NCBI GenBank assembly: GCA_900660155.1
Contig: CABFPE010000894.1
Location: 1-20,362, forward strand
Length of the DNA stretch: 20,362 nucleotides
Source: Hofstenia miamia
Taxonomy: Eukaryota; Xenacoelomorpha; Acoela; Hofsteniidae
Direction: 5' to 3'
Shown: in pieces, positions 1 through 9,506 of the stretch
Layout: every line of letters starts with the position of its first letter
Position numbering within the stretch: the first letter of the stretch is position 1
Notes under the pieces: generated by a model
Told to the model about the DNA's origin: nothing
Database searches by the model: none
The model's input: only the letters and a program-made list of their open reading frames with translations
Program-made: the position numbers and the translations under genes

Positions 1-68
1 CTCAGCAAGAGGAGATATGTGTCTCTCACGCCTAGGTGAGGCATCTCATTCAAGTCGGCTACCTTCCA
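1..68 (-). repeat. possible start of the 3' LTR of element 1
   Basis: This lies directly downstream, on the minus strand, of the purine-rich tract at 69-79 and opens with TG, as LTRs usually do. Only 68 bases are in the window and no copy of them is visible upstream of gag, so the assignment rests on position alone. Confidence 0.25.
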
Positions 69-79
69 TCCTCCTTCTC
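69..79 (-). other. candidate polypurine tract of element 1
   Basis: The minus strand reads GAGAAGGAGGA followed by TG, about 60 bases past the last pol stop codon (138-140). That is the expected place and composition for the primer of plus-strand DNA synthesis. A second, weaker purine run lies near 170-180 but falls inside the pol tail reading frame. Confidence 0.4.
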
Positions 80-137
80 ACTCAGCAGCAGACAGGTGGA
101 GCTGGTGACTCACATTTTTGATTTAATGGTTTCATTC

Positions 138-654
138 CTAAATGGAGTTATCATAAGCGTAAGTAGTTCTTGCCCTTCTTTGGGGGAGCGTACGTGTCTC
201 TAAGGTATCAGAATTAATATTATCACAATTGTACTCATTGTCGGAAAATTCATCCTCTGAAAAACTAGTTAAATTATCATATTTTTCATATACATTGACA
301 CCGTTTGTCTACTAACGTGAATTCATTATTTTCGTCTATTATCACATGCTCTATAACTTTTATAGCTCGTTTGAGCCTTTGAAAATGTACTGTTTTACCA
401 TTGTTTAAGGTATAGGTGTTATGATCAAGCACTTTTTCTATCGTAAAGGGGCCTTGCCAATCATTTGCGAGTTTCCGTACTTGATTACTATCCGTTGTAA
501 TGTGGGGCAGATAAGCAAAGACTCTGTCTCCGCGTTTATGCAGTTCACCATACATCTTTTTGTTAAAGGTTTTCTTTTGTCTTATACTAGACTGATTCGT
601 ATTATGACAGATTGTCAGGTGAATTTGTTGCATCTCATTAAGTAATCTGTTCAC
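138..654 (-). pseudogene. pol: integrase C-terminal domain and pol tail (element 1)
   Basis: The frame at 286-654 holds the GPY/F-type module typical of gypsy integrases, seen as WQGPFTIEKVL followed by a short beta-rich segment. This domain binds DNA next to the catalytic core. After a frame change near 290 the sequence continues as an acidic stretch (SEDEFSDNEYN) and a basic end (PQRRAR), stopping at TAG 138-140. I see no chromodomain in the tail, so this element does not look like a chromovirus. The upstream end joins the core through an in-frame TAA at 680-682. Confidence 0.8.
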
Positions 655-659
655 ATAGC

Positions 660-1521
660 TTTCTACACTGTTGTCAGCTTATTTTGGGAACATCATTGCC
701 AAGGACATAGCGGCCTCACGACTGAACATGGCTTTGGAAGGGCCCACGCCAGTGGTTGTGTGAACTGATGTGTTGTAAAAATATTCAACACATTCTACAA
801 TTCGCCTCCATTGTTTTCCAGCAGCTCGGGACAATGCCACCTGAATCAATTTTTAAGGGTTTGGTTTAACCATTCCACCAATCTGTTCACTTGGCGATGG
901 TAAGCAGTGGTCAATTCGTGAACCACTTCGAGTTCTTTCATCAAAGCACGTAAAAGATTACTTTCAAATTGAGGACCTCTATTGGAAACTAATTTGCACA
1001 TGGGTCCATACTTTAAGATCCATTCCTTAATTAATTTTTTTGGCAACTTTTTCTGCAGTTGTGCTGGTCAAACGGATTATGCAGGTGAACTTGGTGAAGT
1101 GATCTACCATCACGAGTAGATACTGAAAACCCTCATCATCTTTTGATAATTGTTCAAGATTGACATGCACTAACTCATTAGGGCTTTCTGCAGACCGCGA
1201 TTCCATTTCAGCTCTTTGTTGAGGAAAGTGATGGATGTTGTTGAGTAATAATTTTTCGCATTTATCAATGACGTCTGTTATGGTAGCTCGTATTCCAGTG
1301 GTGACATATCTGGAGTTAAAGGTTTTCTCAGTTTGAAGGATGCCTAAGTGGCCTCTTTCATGAACTCTACATACTAGATCCCTTTTGAAATACTCAGGGA
1401 TAGCAAGTCGATTGTTATGTTTACTCTTAGCATACAATAAACCATTATCATTTACGTGCCAGTTGTAATGATGGAAATAACGATTCACTTCCAGAGACGT
1501 GGGGAAGTATGGATCCTTCAT
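660..1521 (-). pseudogene. pol: integrase zinc-binding and catalytic core (element 1), inactivated
   Basis: The N-terminal H2C2 zinc site is recognisable: H-x3-H in HERGH, then 29 residues later C-x2-L where the family has C-x2-C, so one metal ligand is lost. The DDE core follows. Two of its three catalytic acids are Asn here: codon 1159-1161 (HVNLEQ) and codon 981-983 (SNRGPQF). The Glu survives in LVEWLN, where the family usually has VER. The normal role is strand transfer of viral-type cDNA into host DNA. The frame changes near 1046 and again near 850. The end of the core, with YNTSVHTTTG, reads through about 690-830. The domain is certain by family pattern; loss of activity is certain from the missing acids. 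Confidence 0.9.
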
Positions 1522-1532
1522 CCTTTCATTAT

Positions 1533-2294
1533 TTAGTCCAATATCCAGTCACGGTGTTGGTAGTGAACTATTTCTTCTTCAGAAATTTCCTCTCTCATGA
1601 GGATGGCAAGGATGGGTTTTCCGTTTCGATCTGCATTGATCTCGGGTATCAGTTGATACTCAGTGTGGGGGATGAATGAGAAAGGAACCTTTTCCCCATT
1701 TGGCTTCTTGAGATCTCGCTCATAACTTGGCAATGCTGTCCAATAATCGGCGTTCAGGTGGAGTCTGCCTGGGCGATGTTTGATCATGAATGAAAAATCA
1801 TTTAAGTACTCTATCCATTAGGCAACTATGTTTGATTTATTGCTGCTAAACTTTTTCAACCAAGTGAGAGCGCTATTGTTGGTTCACAGAGTGGACTTAC
1901 AGCCAAATATGAAATAGCGAAATTTCTTCAGTGATTCAACTAAAGCAAGCATCTCACACTTAGTCACACCATAGTTTTTCTCTGAAGCCCTGAGTTTTCA
2001 GCTAAAATACTGGACAGGACTCTCGACTCCTTTGATGTCCTGGCTCAAGATCCCACTAATGGCAACAGCACTTGCATCACAATCAATTATAAAATCCTTA
2101 GAGTAATCAGGGGTATTCAAAGATGGTATCTTTTTGAGTTCCATTTTTATGCCATCAAGGGCCTCTTGCTCCTGCCACGTCCACTTGAAATCTACAGACT
2201 TTTTTAATAAATTCGAGATTGTTTTCATTTTCTCAGCAAGGTCCGGGATAAACATTCCATAATAATTGAGGAAACCCATTAATAGCTGAACGTC
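1533..2294 (-). pseudogene. pol: RNase H domain and RT connection (element 1)
   Basis: The frame opens with the connection motif (LMGFLNYYGMFI) and then the RNase H start with CDASAVAISG, whose first Asp is catalytic. The domain runs to HRPGRLHLNADYW, the usual end of gypsy RNase H. It degrades the RNA strand of the RNA:DNA hybrid during reverse transcription. Four in-frame stops break it from upstream or inside: TGA at 2295-2297, 1998-2000 and 1884-1886, and TAA at 1818-1820. The TGA at 1998 sits where the family has an SRxL arginine. The Asp of the TDH motif is Asn (codon 1878-1880). All remain in one frame until a shift near 1525. Confidence 0.9.
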
Positions 2295-2297
2295 TCA

Positions 2298-3660
2298 GTG
2301 GCTCTGTGGCATTTCGATCTTTTCCAGGAAATCTTTAGCATTGTTCTTTATCAAGATCTTGCCTGGTTCAACGACTTGGCCAAGGAAAACTACTTTCGTC
2401 TGAGCTAATGAGCACTTCGTTCCATTAACTTTCAATCCTGCCTTCTGCAATAGATCTAATGTCCGACCGAGTTTAGTTAGATGTTCTTCAAAAGTATTAC
2501 TCGCAACCAAGATGTCATCTATGTAAGCTGATATGCCGGGTTCGAGGAGGTTGGCATCATCCTTGAGAACCTTAGTGACATAGCGCTGGAAGGTAGCTGG
2601 CGCATTACATAGGCCAAAGGCCATATACTTCCACTCGTATAACCCATAAGGGGTGATGAAGGCGGTTTTAGAGATGTTGGAAGGGCGCATCAGTACCTGC
2701 CAGTAAGATTTGCATAAGTCTAGGCAGGAAAAAAATTTATATTTACTGGCGTTGTAGAGGGGGTCTTCGATCCTCAGCAGGGGATATGCATCCTTAATGG
2801 TTATGTCATTAAGCTTTCAAAAGTTGATACACAGCCAATACTTCTTGCCTTGTTGGATGAACATGGTAGGAGCAGCATAAGGGCTGTTACTTCCTTGTAT
2901 TATGCCACTTTCAATCAAATCGCTCAAGATCTTCTCATACTCTGGTTTCAAATTTTCTGGCACACAGCGTACTGGTAACCTGATATGTCGATCATGCTTC
3001 AATTCAATAGCGTGTTCCTCGCCTATCGCCTGGCCAACACTAATTGTACCGTAATTAAACACATCATGCTTACTATGAAGTAAAGAAACCAACGACTTTC
3101 TCTCTCTCTGGTTGAGATGAGGATGGGAATTCTCAGTAACTGTTGGTACTTTAATTGAACTTACGGGCTCTCCCAAATCATGAATGGCAGTACATATCAG
3201 TAGGCAGGTGACAGGGATGTTTTCAACTTTAACTGGCATGGCGACTAACTGCAATTGAGAAACTCCAATCTTGACGGGAGAAGTTGCTCCATTTAGAACA
3301 GTGACATGTGTTTTTCCTTTTATTACTCTGCACAAGTCTGGCGAAAAGGAGATTCCACGCACATACTTGCCTCTCTGTCCTGAAATCATTATGTCCCCAT
3401 TAATACTATCATCAGAGGATATGGTGACTCGAGTCCAGTGCTTAGGTTCAATGGATATAGGTTCTTCCAGATTAAAGATGACTTCTCTTTCAGGAATAGT
3501 AGCCAATTGAGTAGCTTCCTGGTCTTTAATAGAAATTGTGTTATTTTTGAAATTGATCACACAAGAGTTTCGTTCCAGAAAATCATTTCCCAGGATGAGA
3601 TCATACGGGAGGCGATGATTTGACGTGTTGATTACCAAAAGGTCTACTTCAAATGGCTCC
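2298..3660 (-). pseudogene. pol: reverse transcriptase with protease-RT linker (element 1)
   Basis: The first part (about 3660-3100) is the C-terminal protease flap region and linker, with NHRLPYDLILG. RT begins near 3010 (RLPVRCVPENLKPEYEKIL). Palm motifs are visible: the CIDYR-type block, here CINF followed by TGA at 2817-2819; FSCLDLCKSYWQ; AFGLCNAPATFQR; and the catalytic box YIDD at 2514-2525. The frame is continuous through 2295 apart from that TGA, so the catalytic box itself is intact. Three changes crowd into 2817-2837: TGA for the family Arg, Asn for Asp (2823-2825) and Trp for Arg (2835-2837). Confidence 0.94.
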
Positions 3661-3937
3661 CGTGAATTTTTATCAAAGCATCCTTTAACTTCCCTTTTAG
3701 AGAAAGAGGGTTTCCTGAAGCATTGATGAGCTTCACACCAGAGGGATCCAAAGGATTTAAACATAACTCCCTACAGCACTCATCACTGATTATGGAGGCC
3801 ACGGCTCCAGTGTCCACCATGGCATTAAAGATATTGCCATTCATCTCAATGGGTATTAGATTCTTCCTTATTAACTGGGTGATTACTAATATGTTTTGCG
3901 CATGTTTTATGGGAGGTGGCGCTCCACTTAATTTAAA
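3644..3937 (-). pseudogene. pol: retropepsin-like aspartic protease (element 1)
   Basis: Read in the -1 frame relative to gag, the sequence is open from the frameshift site through the active site VDTGAVASII, whose DTGA is at 3803-3814. The enzyme would cleave the Gag and Gag-Pol polyproteins inside particles, acting as a dimer. Residues after the active site (CRELCLNPLDPSGVKLINAS) match element 2 in spacing and pattern. A single-base indel near 3660-3665 moves the reading frame into the one that carries the rest of pol, so the second half of the protease is in the next entry's frame. Confidence 0.9.
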
Positions 3938-5538
3938 TCTGAAGATGTAGTTGGGTGGTTGGGTTCCAAGTCGACAAGATTGTCAACACACAACGACTCG
4001 GTAGTTGTTGGCTGCTCTTCAATAATGAAACCTTCTCCGTCTGTGATAAGCTGCACTTTAGCCTTGCACTGGGATTTAAGATGTCCTTTTTCCCCGCAAG
4101 TGAAACATCTCCCTGATGATAAATCAAATACATTCTTTGCAACTGCAGGCCTCCTTGGCTCAAAGTTCTTTGTACTGGACACACCTGTCAAACTAGTTAT
4201 ATCATTGTTGATTCTTTGAGAATTTTGGAGCATGTAAACTACACTGATGGCCTTTTGGATGATCTCATGGAGGCTATCCTCAGGGTCGCATCAAACTTCC
4301 AAATGATTTCTGATTGATGAAGGAAAACCTCGACAGATGTAAGAAAATAGATTGTGTCACAAATACTCTCTGGAGAGACTACTCAAACAAAACAAGCACT
4401 CAACCTGTGTTATATAATTCTGAATGTTTTCACCAAATTTGAAGGACATGTCACATAATAGCGTCTTATACTGATGTTTAATGTGGGGTGCTCAGTAATA
4501 ATCCTCAAAGAAGCCAACCAACAGCTGGTAGTCAGTTTTGATGTTATGATTGAGCATCATGTATTGATTGTACGCCAATCTGCTAAGATATAAGGGGAAC
4601 TGCGAGACGGCTGACTCTTGTGAATTTTATTGTTGTTTCATTGTTAGCTCAAACAAGAAAAACCATTTGTCAAAAGACTGTGACACAGCGTCAATTTGCC
4701 TGGTGAATTTGGGAAGAACATAGTGTTTGCTATATAGTTGTAGCTGTCCATTGGACTCAAGAGGAAGAATAGAATCTCAGTATCTCGGCTGATCTCTCAT
4801 GCTGGCTTTTCCAGGAAGTGGACTAGTATCACTCATATGTTCCTTGAACGCGGGAACTACAACAGTGCTCACCAGATCAGGCAATGACTGTATGTACCCT
4901 GTTTGAGGGGTGGCTCCAGTGGTTAACGTAGATACTTGTGTGATAGCCGACTGGGCGAAAGTAGGTTGACTATGTGAAGGACTAGTGGAACATGCTACAG
5001 AAGAGGACCCTCCAAACAAAAGGACAGCTGGAGGGGGTTGGCTTGCTCCCACTAACTGAACCACTCGACTGATGATCCTCTTGGCTAATTCATCCAATGC
5101 TTCATTAAGTGCAGCATTTGTAACATATTCATCATTTCTCTGAGACAATGCCTCCTCTTGGCGATGCGAGTTGTTGACAGCACCCTTCAACTCATGTATT
5201 TGCAATTCCAGAGCAATAGTTGACTCCAACATCTGTCATTCCATCCGTTGGTAAGCCACATGTTGGGTGTTGATTTCAGCCTGGAGAGACTCCACTTGGC
5301 ATTCGCTTTCCATCCTCAGAGCTACCTGTTGTGACAATGCTTCCTTCAAGTGATTGTTTTCTGCAAGGTGCACATCAAGCTGAGGCGTCGACTGATCATT
5401 ACCACTAGCATAACTGCGAGGACGAAAGGGAATCGGAGGAGCATTTTGGGTGTTCAAGACATGATGCAAATTTTGATGAAAGGTTGGACTCATTGCACTT
5501 GCATCACTATAAGGGATGGTCGCGGCATTCTGATCCAT
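3928..5538 (-). pseudogene. gag: gag, single frame with six premature stops (element 1)
   Basis: The frame from ATG 5536-5538 to TAA 3928-3930 spans 537 codons including the stop, with no indel. The N-terminal 250 residues hold a Gln-, Ser- and Pro-rich stretch and a coiled coil (about 5390-5150). The capsid-like part follows (about 4760-4250), then one CCHC zinc knuckle at 4066-4107 (CFTCGEKGHLKSQC) that would bind the genomic RNA. In-frame stops lie at 5236, 4777, 4627, 4492, 4357 and 4291 (lowest base). Five are TGA and one is TAA. Several of the TGAs fall where Arg or Lys would be unsurprising, and the one at 4291 aligns with Lys in element 2. A GTG-opened extension to 5625 is also open, but 5538 is the first ATG. 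Confidence 0.9.
3931..3937 (-). promoter_or_regulatory. -1 ribosomal frameshift heptamer at the gag-pol junction (element 1)
   Basis: In gag frame the minus strand reads T TTA AAT and is followed at once by the gag stop TAA (3928-3930). This fits the X XXY YYZ rule for -1 slippage. After slipping, the frame is open into the protease active site. A short stem can be drawn a few bases downstream (GGAG with CTCC, or GTGG with CCAC) at about 3912-3927, the place where a stimulatory structure would sit. Function is inferred; the motif and frame relation are directly seen. Confidence 0.8.
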
Positions 5539-5640
5539 TCTTTGTGTGATCAGAGTGGGAGAAGCAGGTTGAGAAAAATTAAGTAATGATCCAACGGTAC
5601 AAGGGGTAACATCCGGGTTACACACACTTGCACAGGGGAC

Positions 5641-5658
5641 GCTCCCAAATTGTCGCCA
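5641..5658 (-). other. candidate primer-binding site of element 1
   Basis: The minus strand reads TGGCGACAATTTGGGAGC, starting with the TGG that pairs with a tRNA CCA end, about 100 bases before the gag ATG. The first bases TGGCGAC are the convincing part; I cannot name the tRNA. Confidence 0.5.
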
Positions 5659-5905
5659 AACTTAAGCAATAGTTTTCATTTAGATAAAATATAAATAAAA
5701 ATACAATGGTAAAGACGGCAGTTGAGAGTAGATAAAATCTATTAAACAATCACTACATTTCTCTCAGGTTTTATACAAAAGTTTAGTTCTTACCTGCCTT
5801 TGTTTACAAAATCATTCATCTACGTAGCTTAAACATGATCAATATATTTTCCCTCATAAATTCAATTTGAGCAATACTAATAAGCACCACCGAGGGGACA
5901 TCAAA
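5659..5905 (-). repeat. candidate 5' LTR segment of element 1 with TATA-like box
   Basis: This is the sequence immediately upstream of the candidate primer-binding site on the minus strand. It holds TATAAAA at 5769-5775, placed as a retroelement promoter would be. There is no second copy in the window to prove that it is an LTR, and the outer boundary is unknown. A CAG|GTAAGA-like splice donor also sits near 5792-5800 on the same strand and could be chance. Confidence 0.35.
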
Positions 5906-6556
5906 TTAACAACAGCAACCTGAGATCGAAATTAATGCTGACGTCATGGTGACGTAAAAATACAGAATAATTGTTAAAGAATAAAATCGACAAAAGTCCC
6001 CAAGCAACTCTACAATAGAATATGAGATCGATAATGGAAATGTAAAGAGATTTCTTAATTGATCTATGAACAAGTAAACAATATCCAAAATAGGTAGAGA
6101 ATTTCTGAAAATATCAATGATAAAATCAAGTATTCTATAAAGACATGTATAAGAAAAATTACAAGTATAGATGAAACAAACATGACTCTATTAGAAGAAG
6201 ATTTTAGAATTGTGGAGAGATACCTAGCCATTGAGAAGATAAAGATGTATCCTGGGCTACATGGTCTAAATTCAAATTTTCATAAAATGTTCAAACAAAT
6301 TTTATCACAATATTTAAAATCCATATCTATGCATTACTAAAAGCATCTCATGTGAGGTCATAAAATTGATTCTAAAGAAGGTTAAGGCATTGGAAAACTT
6401 AAGTCATGACATCCAGTTACCCTCTTGATATGGATGTCAAAATATGGTCACATATCTTGAGCTCAGGTCTTGCGCCTGTAGGAGAAAAATGTATTAACAT
6501 GTTGCCTCCCTCGTAATTCAAGTATGAATACCAATAATAATTAATGGTGGGAAAGT
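5906..6556. other. no gene seen
   Basis: AT-rich sequence with stops in all frames. A 60-codon minus-strand frame at 5906-6088 has no family pattern. I see no repeat ends, RNA genes or long inverted repeats here. Part may be outer LTR sequence of element 1. Confidence 0.5.
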
Positions 6557-7360
6557 ATGTTGAATTTGAATAATGAAATTATTAACAAATTTAACGAATT
6601 AAAGAACTTAGTAAATTTTTCAAGATGCAAGACTATAGATGATACACATTTATTGAGTCACGAGTCTATTTTGTCTGAACTTAAAAGTTTATTGATATTG
6701 GGAAATACTGTCAGTCATAATGAAGAAAACTACTCCAATATTTTATTGCTATTATATTAATGTTTAAGCAAAAATTTAGCGAATAAAGAACGTATAAGAA
6801 GCACTGATATTTCCAATGATACTCAAGATATTCTTAAAGAAATTTAAGATGCTAAGGATTTTCCTAAAATTAGAAAGATATTCCCAAATAAGAATAATTA
6901 GCTTGTTTTTGCCTGTGAGTCTAAAGCTGATGTTGAGGTTATTAAAAATAATATCGGGAAAAATAAGTCTTATAATTTTGTAGAATACAAAAAGATTGCA
7001 CCTAAGCTAAAAATTCTAAATGTACTGAGTTATTTTTTTGAAAGCATAGGTGCGCTTGAAAAAAAAGAAAAAATATTTGTTGAAAACCCAAAGTTGCAAG
7101 ATTTGTGTGGCGTAAGTGATTCAATGTTTGAAATATTTTTTACTAAGACTAATGGATATAGCAAAACTTCATTTATTTTCGTCAAAGTATCCTCAAAAGT
7201 ACGGAAATTCTTGCTTGACAACAGCATACATATTGGTCTTCTGACCTGCAAGGTCATTAAACATTTTTATGTAAGTATGTGTTCTAACTGTGGAATGTAT
7301 GGACACTCAAGAAATAAGTGTTTAAAAAAGTCACATCTGTGCATGTTCAGTTCAGAAAAT
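6557..7360 (+). pseudogene. non-LTR retrotransposon ORF1 (zinc-knuckle nucleic-acid-binding protein), truncated
   Basis: Reading the plus strand from ATG 6557 gives a mostly continuous protein. An N-terminal segment is followed by a central domain of the kind that precedes zinc knuckles in CR1/Jockey-group ORF1 proteins (around KVIKHFYVSMCSNCG), and then the knuckles. The first is intact: CSNCGMYGHSRNKC, a C-x2-C-x4-H-x4-C site near 7284-7325. The second begins C-x2-S, so one cysteine is lost, and it runs into the junction with the ORF2 piece. Breaks include TAA at 6758-6760, another TAA near 6849 and a TAG near 6899. The protein would coat the element RNA. The 3' end of ORF1 is missing. This could equally be a gag-like ORF1 from a separate copy of the family than the ORF2 piece. 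Confidence 0.8.
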
Positions 7361-7364
7361 CACA

Positions 7365-8943
7365 TATATACAAATTGTCTAAATAAGAACAATCTTCATC
7401 AATATTAAGTATAACTCTTTGCTGTCGATTTTTAAGGAAAGTCATTACTAAGTTATCAGATTTGTTATCATAGTTACAATATATTAATTTGTTTGTTAAT
7501 ATGTCAAAATTCATTGAGTTAAAAGCATTGCTCAAATCAAGGAATGCAACACAACTACATTTGCTTAGTGTTAAATTAGATTTTATTTGTTTTGATATTG
7601 ATAAAATTGCATCTTAAGTGCTATAACCATTACAAAAGAATATTTTCAGATATCAAATATGCATTTATTTGATTATTTAATCATTTTTCAAATAGTTTAT
7701 TAAAGGGATGGCCAATGCAGATGGGCCTATAAATTTGTGCAATTAGAGGGTCGCTTTTTTATATATAGGGCTTATGTCATATTTTTTAAATTTATCCGGG
7801 AATTCATTATCAATAATGCATTGGTTAAATTTTCTTTAATACTTACTAGTTCATGTATGTCACTATCGTCGGCATTTGATAAAGCAAACTTGCACGCTTT
7901 AAATTTTAATTTGCGGTACTTAATTGGTGCTGCTTTATTAAATGCATTTCAAATTTCTTTTGAAATATAATTAATCATGCCAAATCCAGATTTCAATGTG
8001 TATATATAGTTGAACAATATGTTTTTCAAAAGTGTTTCCATTATTTTGTCTGAATAATTTAGATCATATCTTGCATACATTATTTTAAATTTATTGACTT
8101 TGGTAGTTACTTATATATGTGCAAAGATCATGGTCACTCAATGATTCAAACATGAAGGATTTAAAAACTAAGTCGGAATTTGTTAGGAAGTAATAATTAA
8201 ATTGTTATGTCATGTAGGACAGTCAGTATTTACACAATGAAAATCATATGTTGCACAAAATTCTTTTAACACTTTTTTTCAAGATTATTAAAATAATTTA
8301 TATTAAAGTCGCTAAATATATTTATAGAATAGTAGAGATTTCTTATTTCAGACATTTGATTTGCCTTAAATTTTAAATAATCAATATGATAATTCTTATT
8401 GGGATTGTATGTGATATTAATCAGTTCTTTATGGCATTTATTTTCAATTGATATAATTTCTATTCAGAGTGATTCAAATATATCGTGTTTTAATTCATAT
8501 TCTAATTTACTTACTGGTTTTAAATTTTGGGAGCTAAAATCATAAGCCCGAAACCTTTACCTAATCGGTTTTTTATGAAAATTTCATAATAATGTCGGTC
8601 ATGAGTAAACAAATTAGGATCAGTGTTATGCTGTAACCAAGTTTCTGTAATTAAGACTATTTCGTTTTTTCATATCTTATTTATTTAGTTTAGAAAATCA
8701 TTTTTGTTTGAATTGAGGCTTCTAGCATTGAGATAAACAAATTAATAGTTATTACAGTAATTTTTTAGTATTTTCTCTTTGCAATTCTTCTAGAATTGGT
8801 CCTGGGTTGAGTTTAATATCTTCTGAAAGAAGTAATCTTATGGAATAAAAATAGTTATTGAGGTGATTAAGAAGAAGAGTACTGTATTTAACTGTATAGG
8901 CATAATATGTTAAATGGGGATGTTTTGTTACATTTTGTAACAT
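7365..8943 (-). pseudogene. non-LTR retrotransposon ORF2: APE endonuclease plus 5' half of RT, degraded
   Basis: Motifs run in order on the minus strand: a 2A-like motif at 8797-8820; the endonuclease start with LNARSL near 8710-8745; ETWL at 8634-8645; SDFN at 8302-8313, where the family has GDFN; and SDH at 8130-8138, the catalytic histidine motif. RT follows with a YRPI-type block near 7715-7730 and motif A as FLDLSNAFNSMN at 7509-7544, then KNRQQRVIL near 7415-7440. RT stops being readable near 7365, just before the expected GVPQGS block, so the FADD active site and 3' end are absent. Many stops and several indels break the frame. The motif set fits the CR1/L2/Jockey group. The enzyme nicks target DNA and primes reverse transcription there. 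Confidence 0.9.
8797..8820 (-). other. 2A-like ribosome-skipping motif at ORF2 N-terminus
   Basis: The codons read DIKLNPGP, preceded by a Leu-rich run (LLLSE). The 2A consensus is D-V/I-E-x-N-P-G-P, with release between the last G and P. Such motifs are known near the ORF2 N-terminus of several APE-type non-LTR clades. Here the conserved Glu is Lys, which would be expected to weaken skipping. The match to NPGP and the leading hydrophobic run are directly seen; function is inferred and this copy is dead. Confidence 0.65.
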
Positions 8944-9096
8944 TACATAGATGGCTAAATATTATATAATGAAATTCAGATTAATGAGGCCTTGGAAGAA
9001 GAGTTCGACGATTTAAAGTATTGGCAGCTTTTAGATAGGTGACATTCGGAATTTGAAGTGAAGAGTGAGAAATTAGGTGAGGATGGAAAAATCCTT
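8944..9096. other. spacer between the non-LTR fragment and unidentified minus-strand frames
   Basis: A short AT-rich stretch with no recognised motif. Both strands have short open runs and neither matches a family I know. Confidence 0.4.
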
Positions 9097-9366
9097 TTAG
9101 GACGAAAGTGATATGAGCAATTCATTGGTGAGATAAGTGGATTCCATCATGGGCAAAGAGGTTGAAGTTGATACATTTGGTGAATTCAGAAAGCTTTTGA
9201 AGACTGGAATAACATTGAATTTATTAGTAGAGATACGTGATAAGGCTTCATTAAATATAGTGATGACATGTTCTAAGAGAGTTGATGAGAGTTGTGACCA
9301 GGATATGAATGAACTGTTGTTGTTTGATTTGAAAAAAGATTGTGAGAACGGACATATTTCAAGATA
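9097..9366 (-). pseudogene. unidentified eroded frame (relic part 5)
   Basis: A 90-codon frame on the minus strand, open from just after TAG 9367-9369 to TAA 9097-9099, with no ATG near its start. The composition is protein-like, Ser- and Asn-rich (for example HVITIFNEALSRISTN). A 77-codon plus-strand frame at 9137-9370 overlaps it. I prefer the minus strand because four more open runs follow upstream on the same strand. No family recognised. Confidence 0.3.
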
Positions 9367-9506
9367 CTAGTTCAAATAATGAGAGAGGTATTTCTGGGCT
9401 TGACAGATTTTACAGATAAACTAGGCTTGAGATGAGTGTGTTGTTGACAAACATTTTGAGGTTGAGACATGCGTTTTTCTGGATGATATCATCTGAAAGA
9501 TTCATA

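Larger units (their letters stand above)
69..5658 (-). mobile_element. Ty3/gypsy-type LTR retrotransposon, internal region (element 1), degraded
   Basis: On the minus strand the order is candidate primer-binding site, gag, protease, RT, RNase H, integrase, then a candidate polypurine tract. Integrase after RNase H is the Ty3/gypsy order, not the copia order. The internal region is about 5.6 kb, normal for the group. Gag is in one frame and pol follows in the -1 frame. Pol has further frame changes near 3660, 1525, 1046 and 850, so the copy cannot encode a working polyprotein. I found no matching pair of LTRs: the 3' LTR would run off the left edge of the window, and the sequence beyond 5658 does not visibly resemble positions 1-68. 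No envelope-like gene is present. Confidence 0.93.

Noticed and set aside
421..645. Plus-strand ORFs inside element 1 (also 3271-3510, 3438-3623, 3723-3950, 3959-4219, 5350-5586)
   Set aside because: They are antisense shadows of the minus-strand integrase, RT, protease and gag frames, which carry the family motifs.
3933..4184. Minus-strand 83-codon ORF overlapping the gag zinc knuckle
   Set aside because: It is out of frame with gag; the gag frame carries the CCHC knuckle.
1..6500. A full LTR pair for element 1
   Set aside because: I compared the sequence around 1-140 with that beyond 5658 by eye and found no convincing match in the needed orientation.
7030..7257. Minus-strand ORF across the non-LTR ORF1
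   Set aside because: It is the shadow of the plus-strand ORF1, which has the zinc knuckle.
7737..7970. Plus-strand 77-codon ORF within ORF2
   Set aside because: It is antisense to the segment between the endonuclease and RT motifs on the minus strand.
6557..8943. Twin-priming (5' inversion) as the origin of the opposed non-LTR pieces
   Set aside because: Twin priming joins 5' parts head to head. Here the truncated 3' sides meet, so the geometry is wrong.
9137..9370. Plus-strand 77-codon ORF
   Set aside because: It overlaps a longer open minus-strand run that fits a chain of minus-strand frames. It is not excluded, but less likely.
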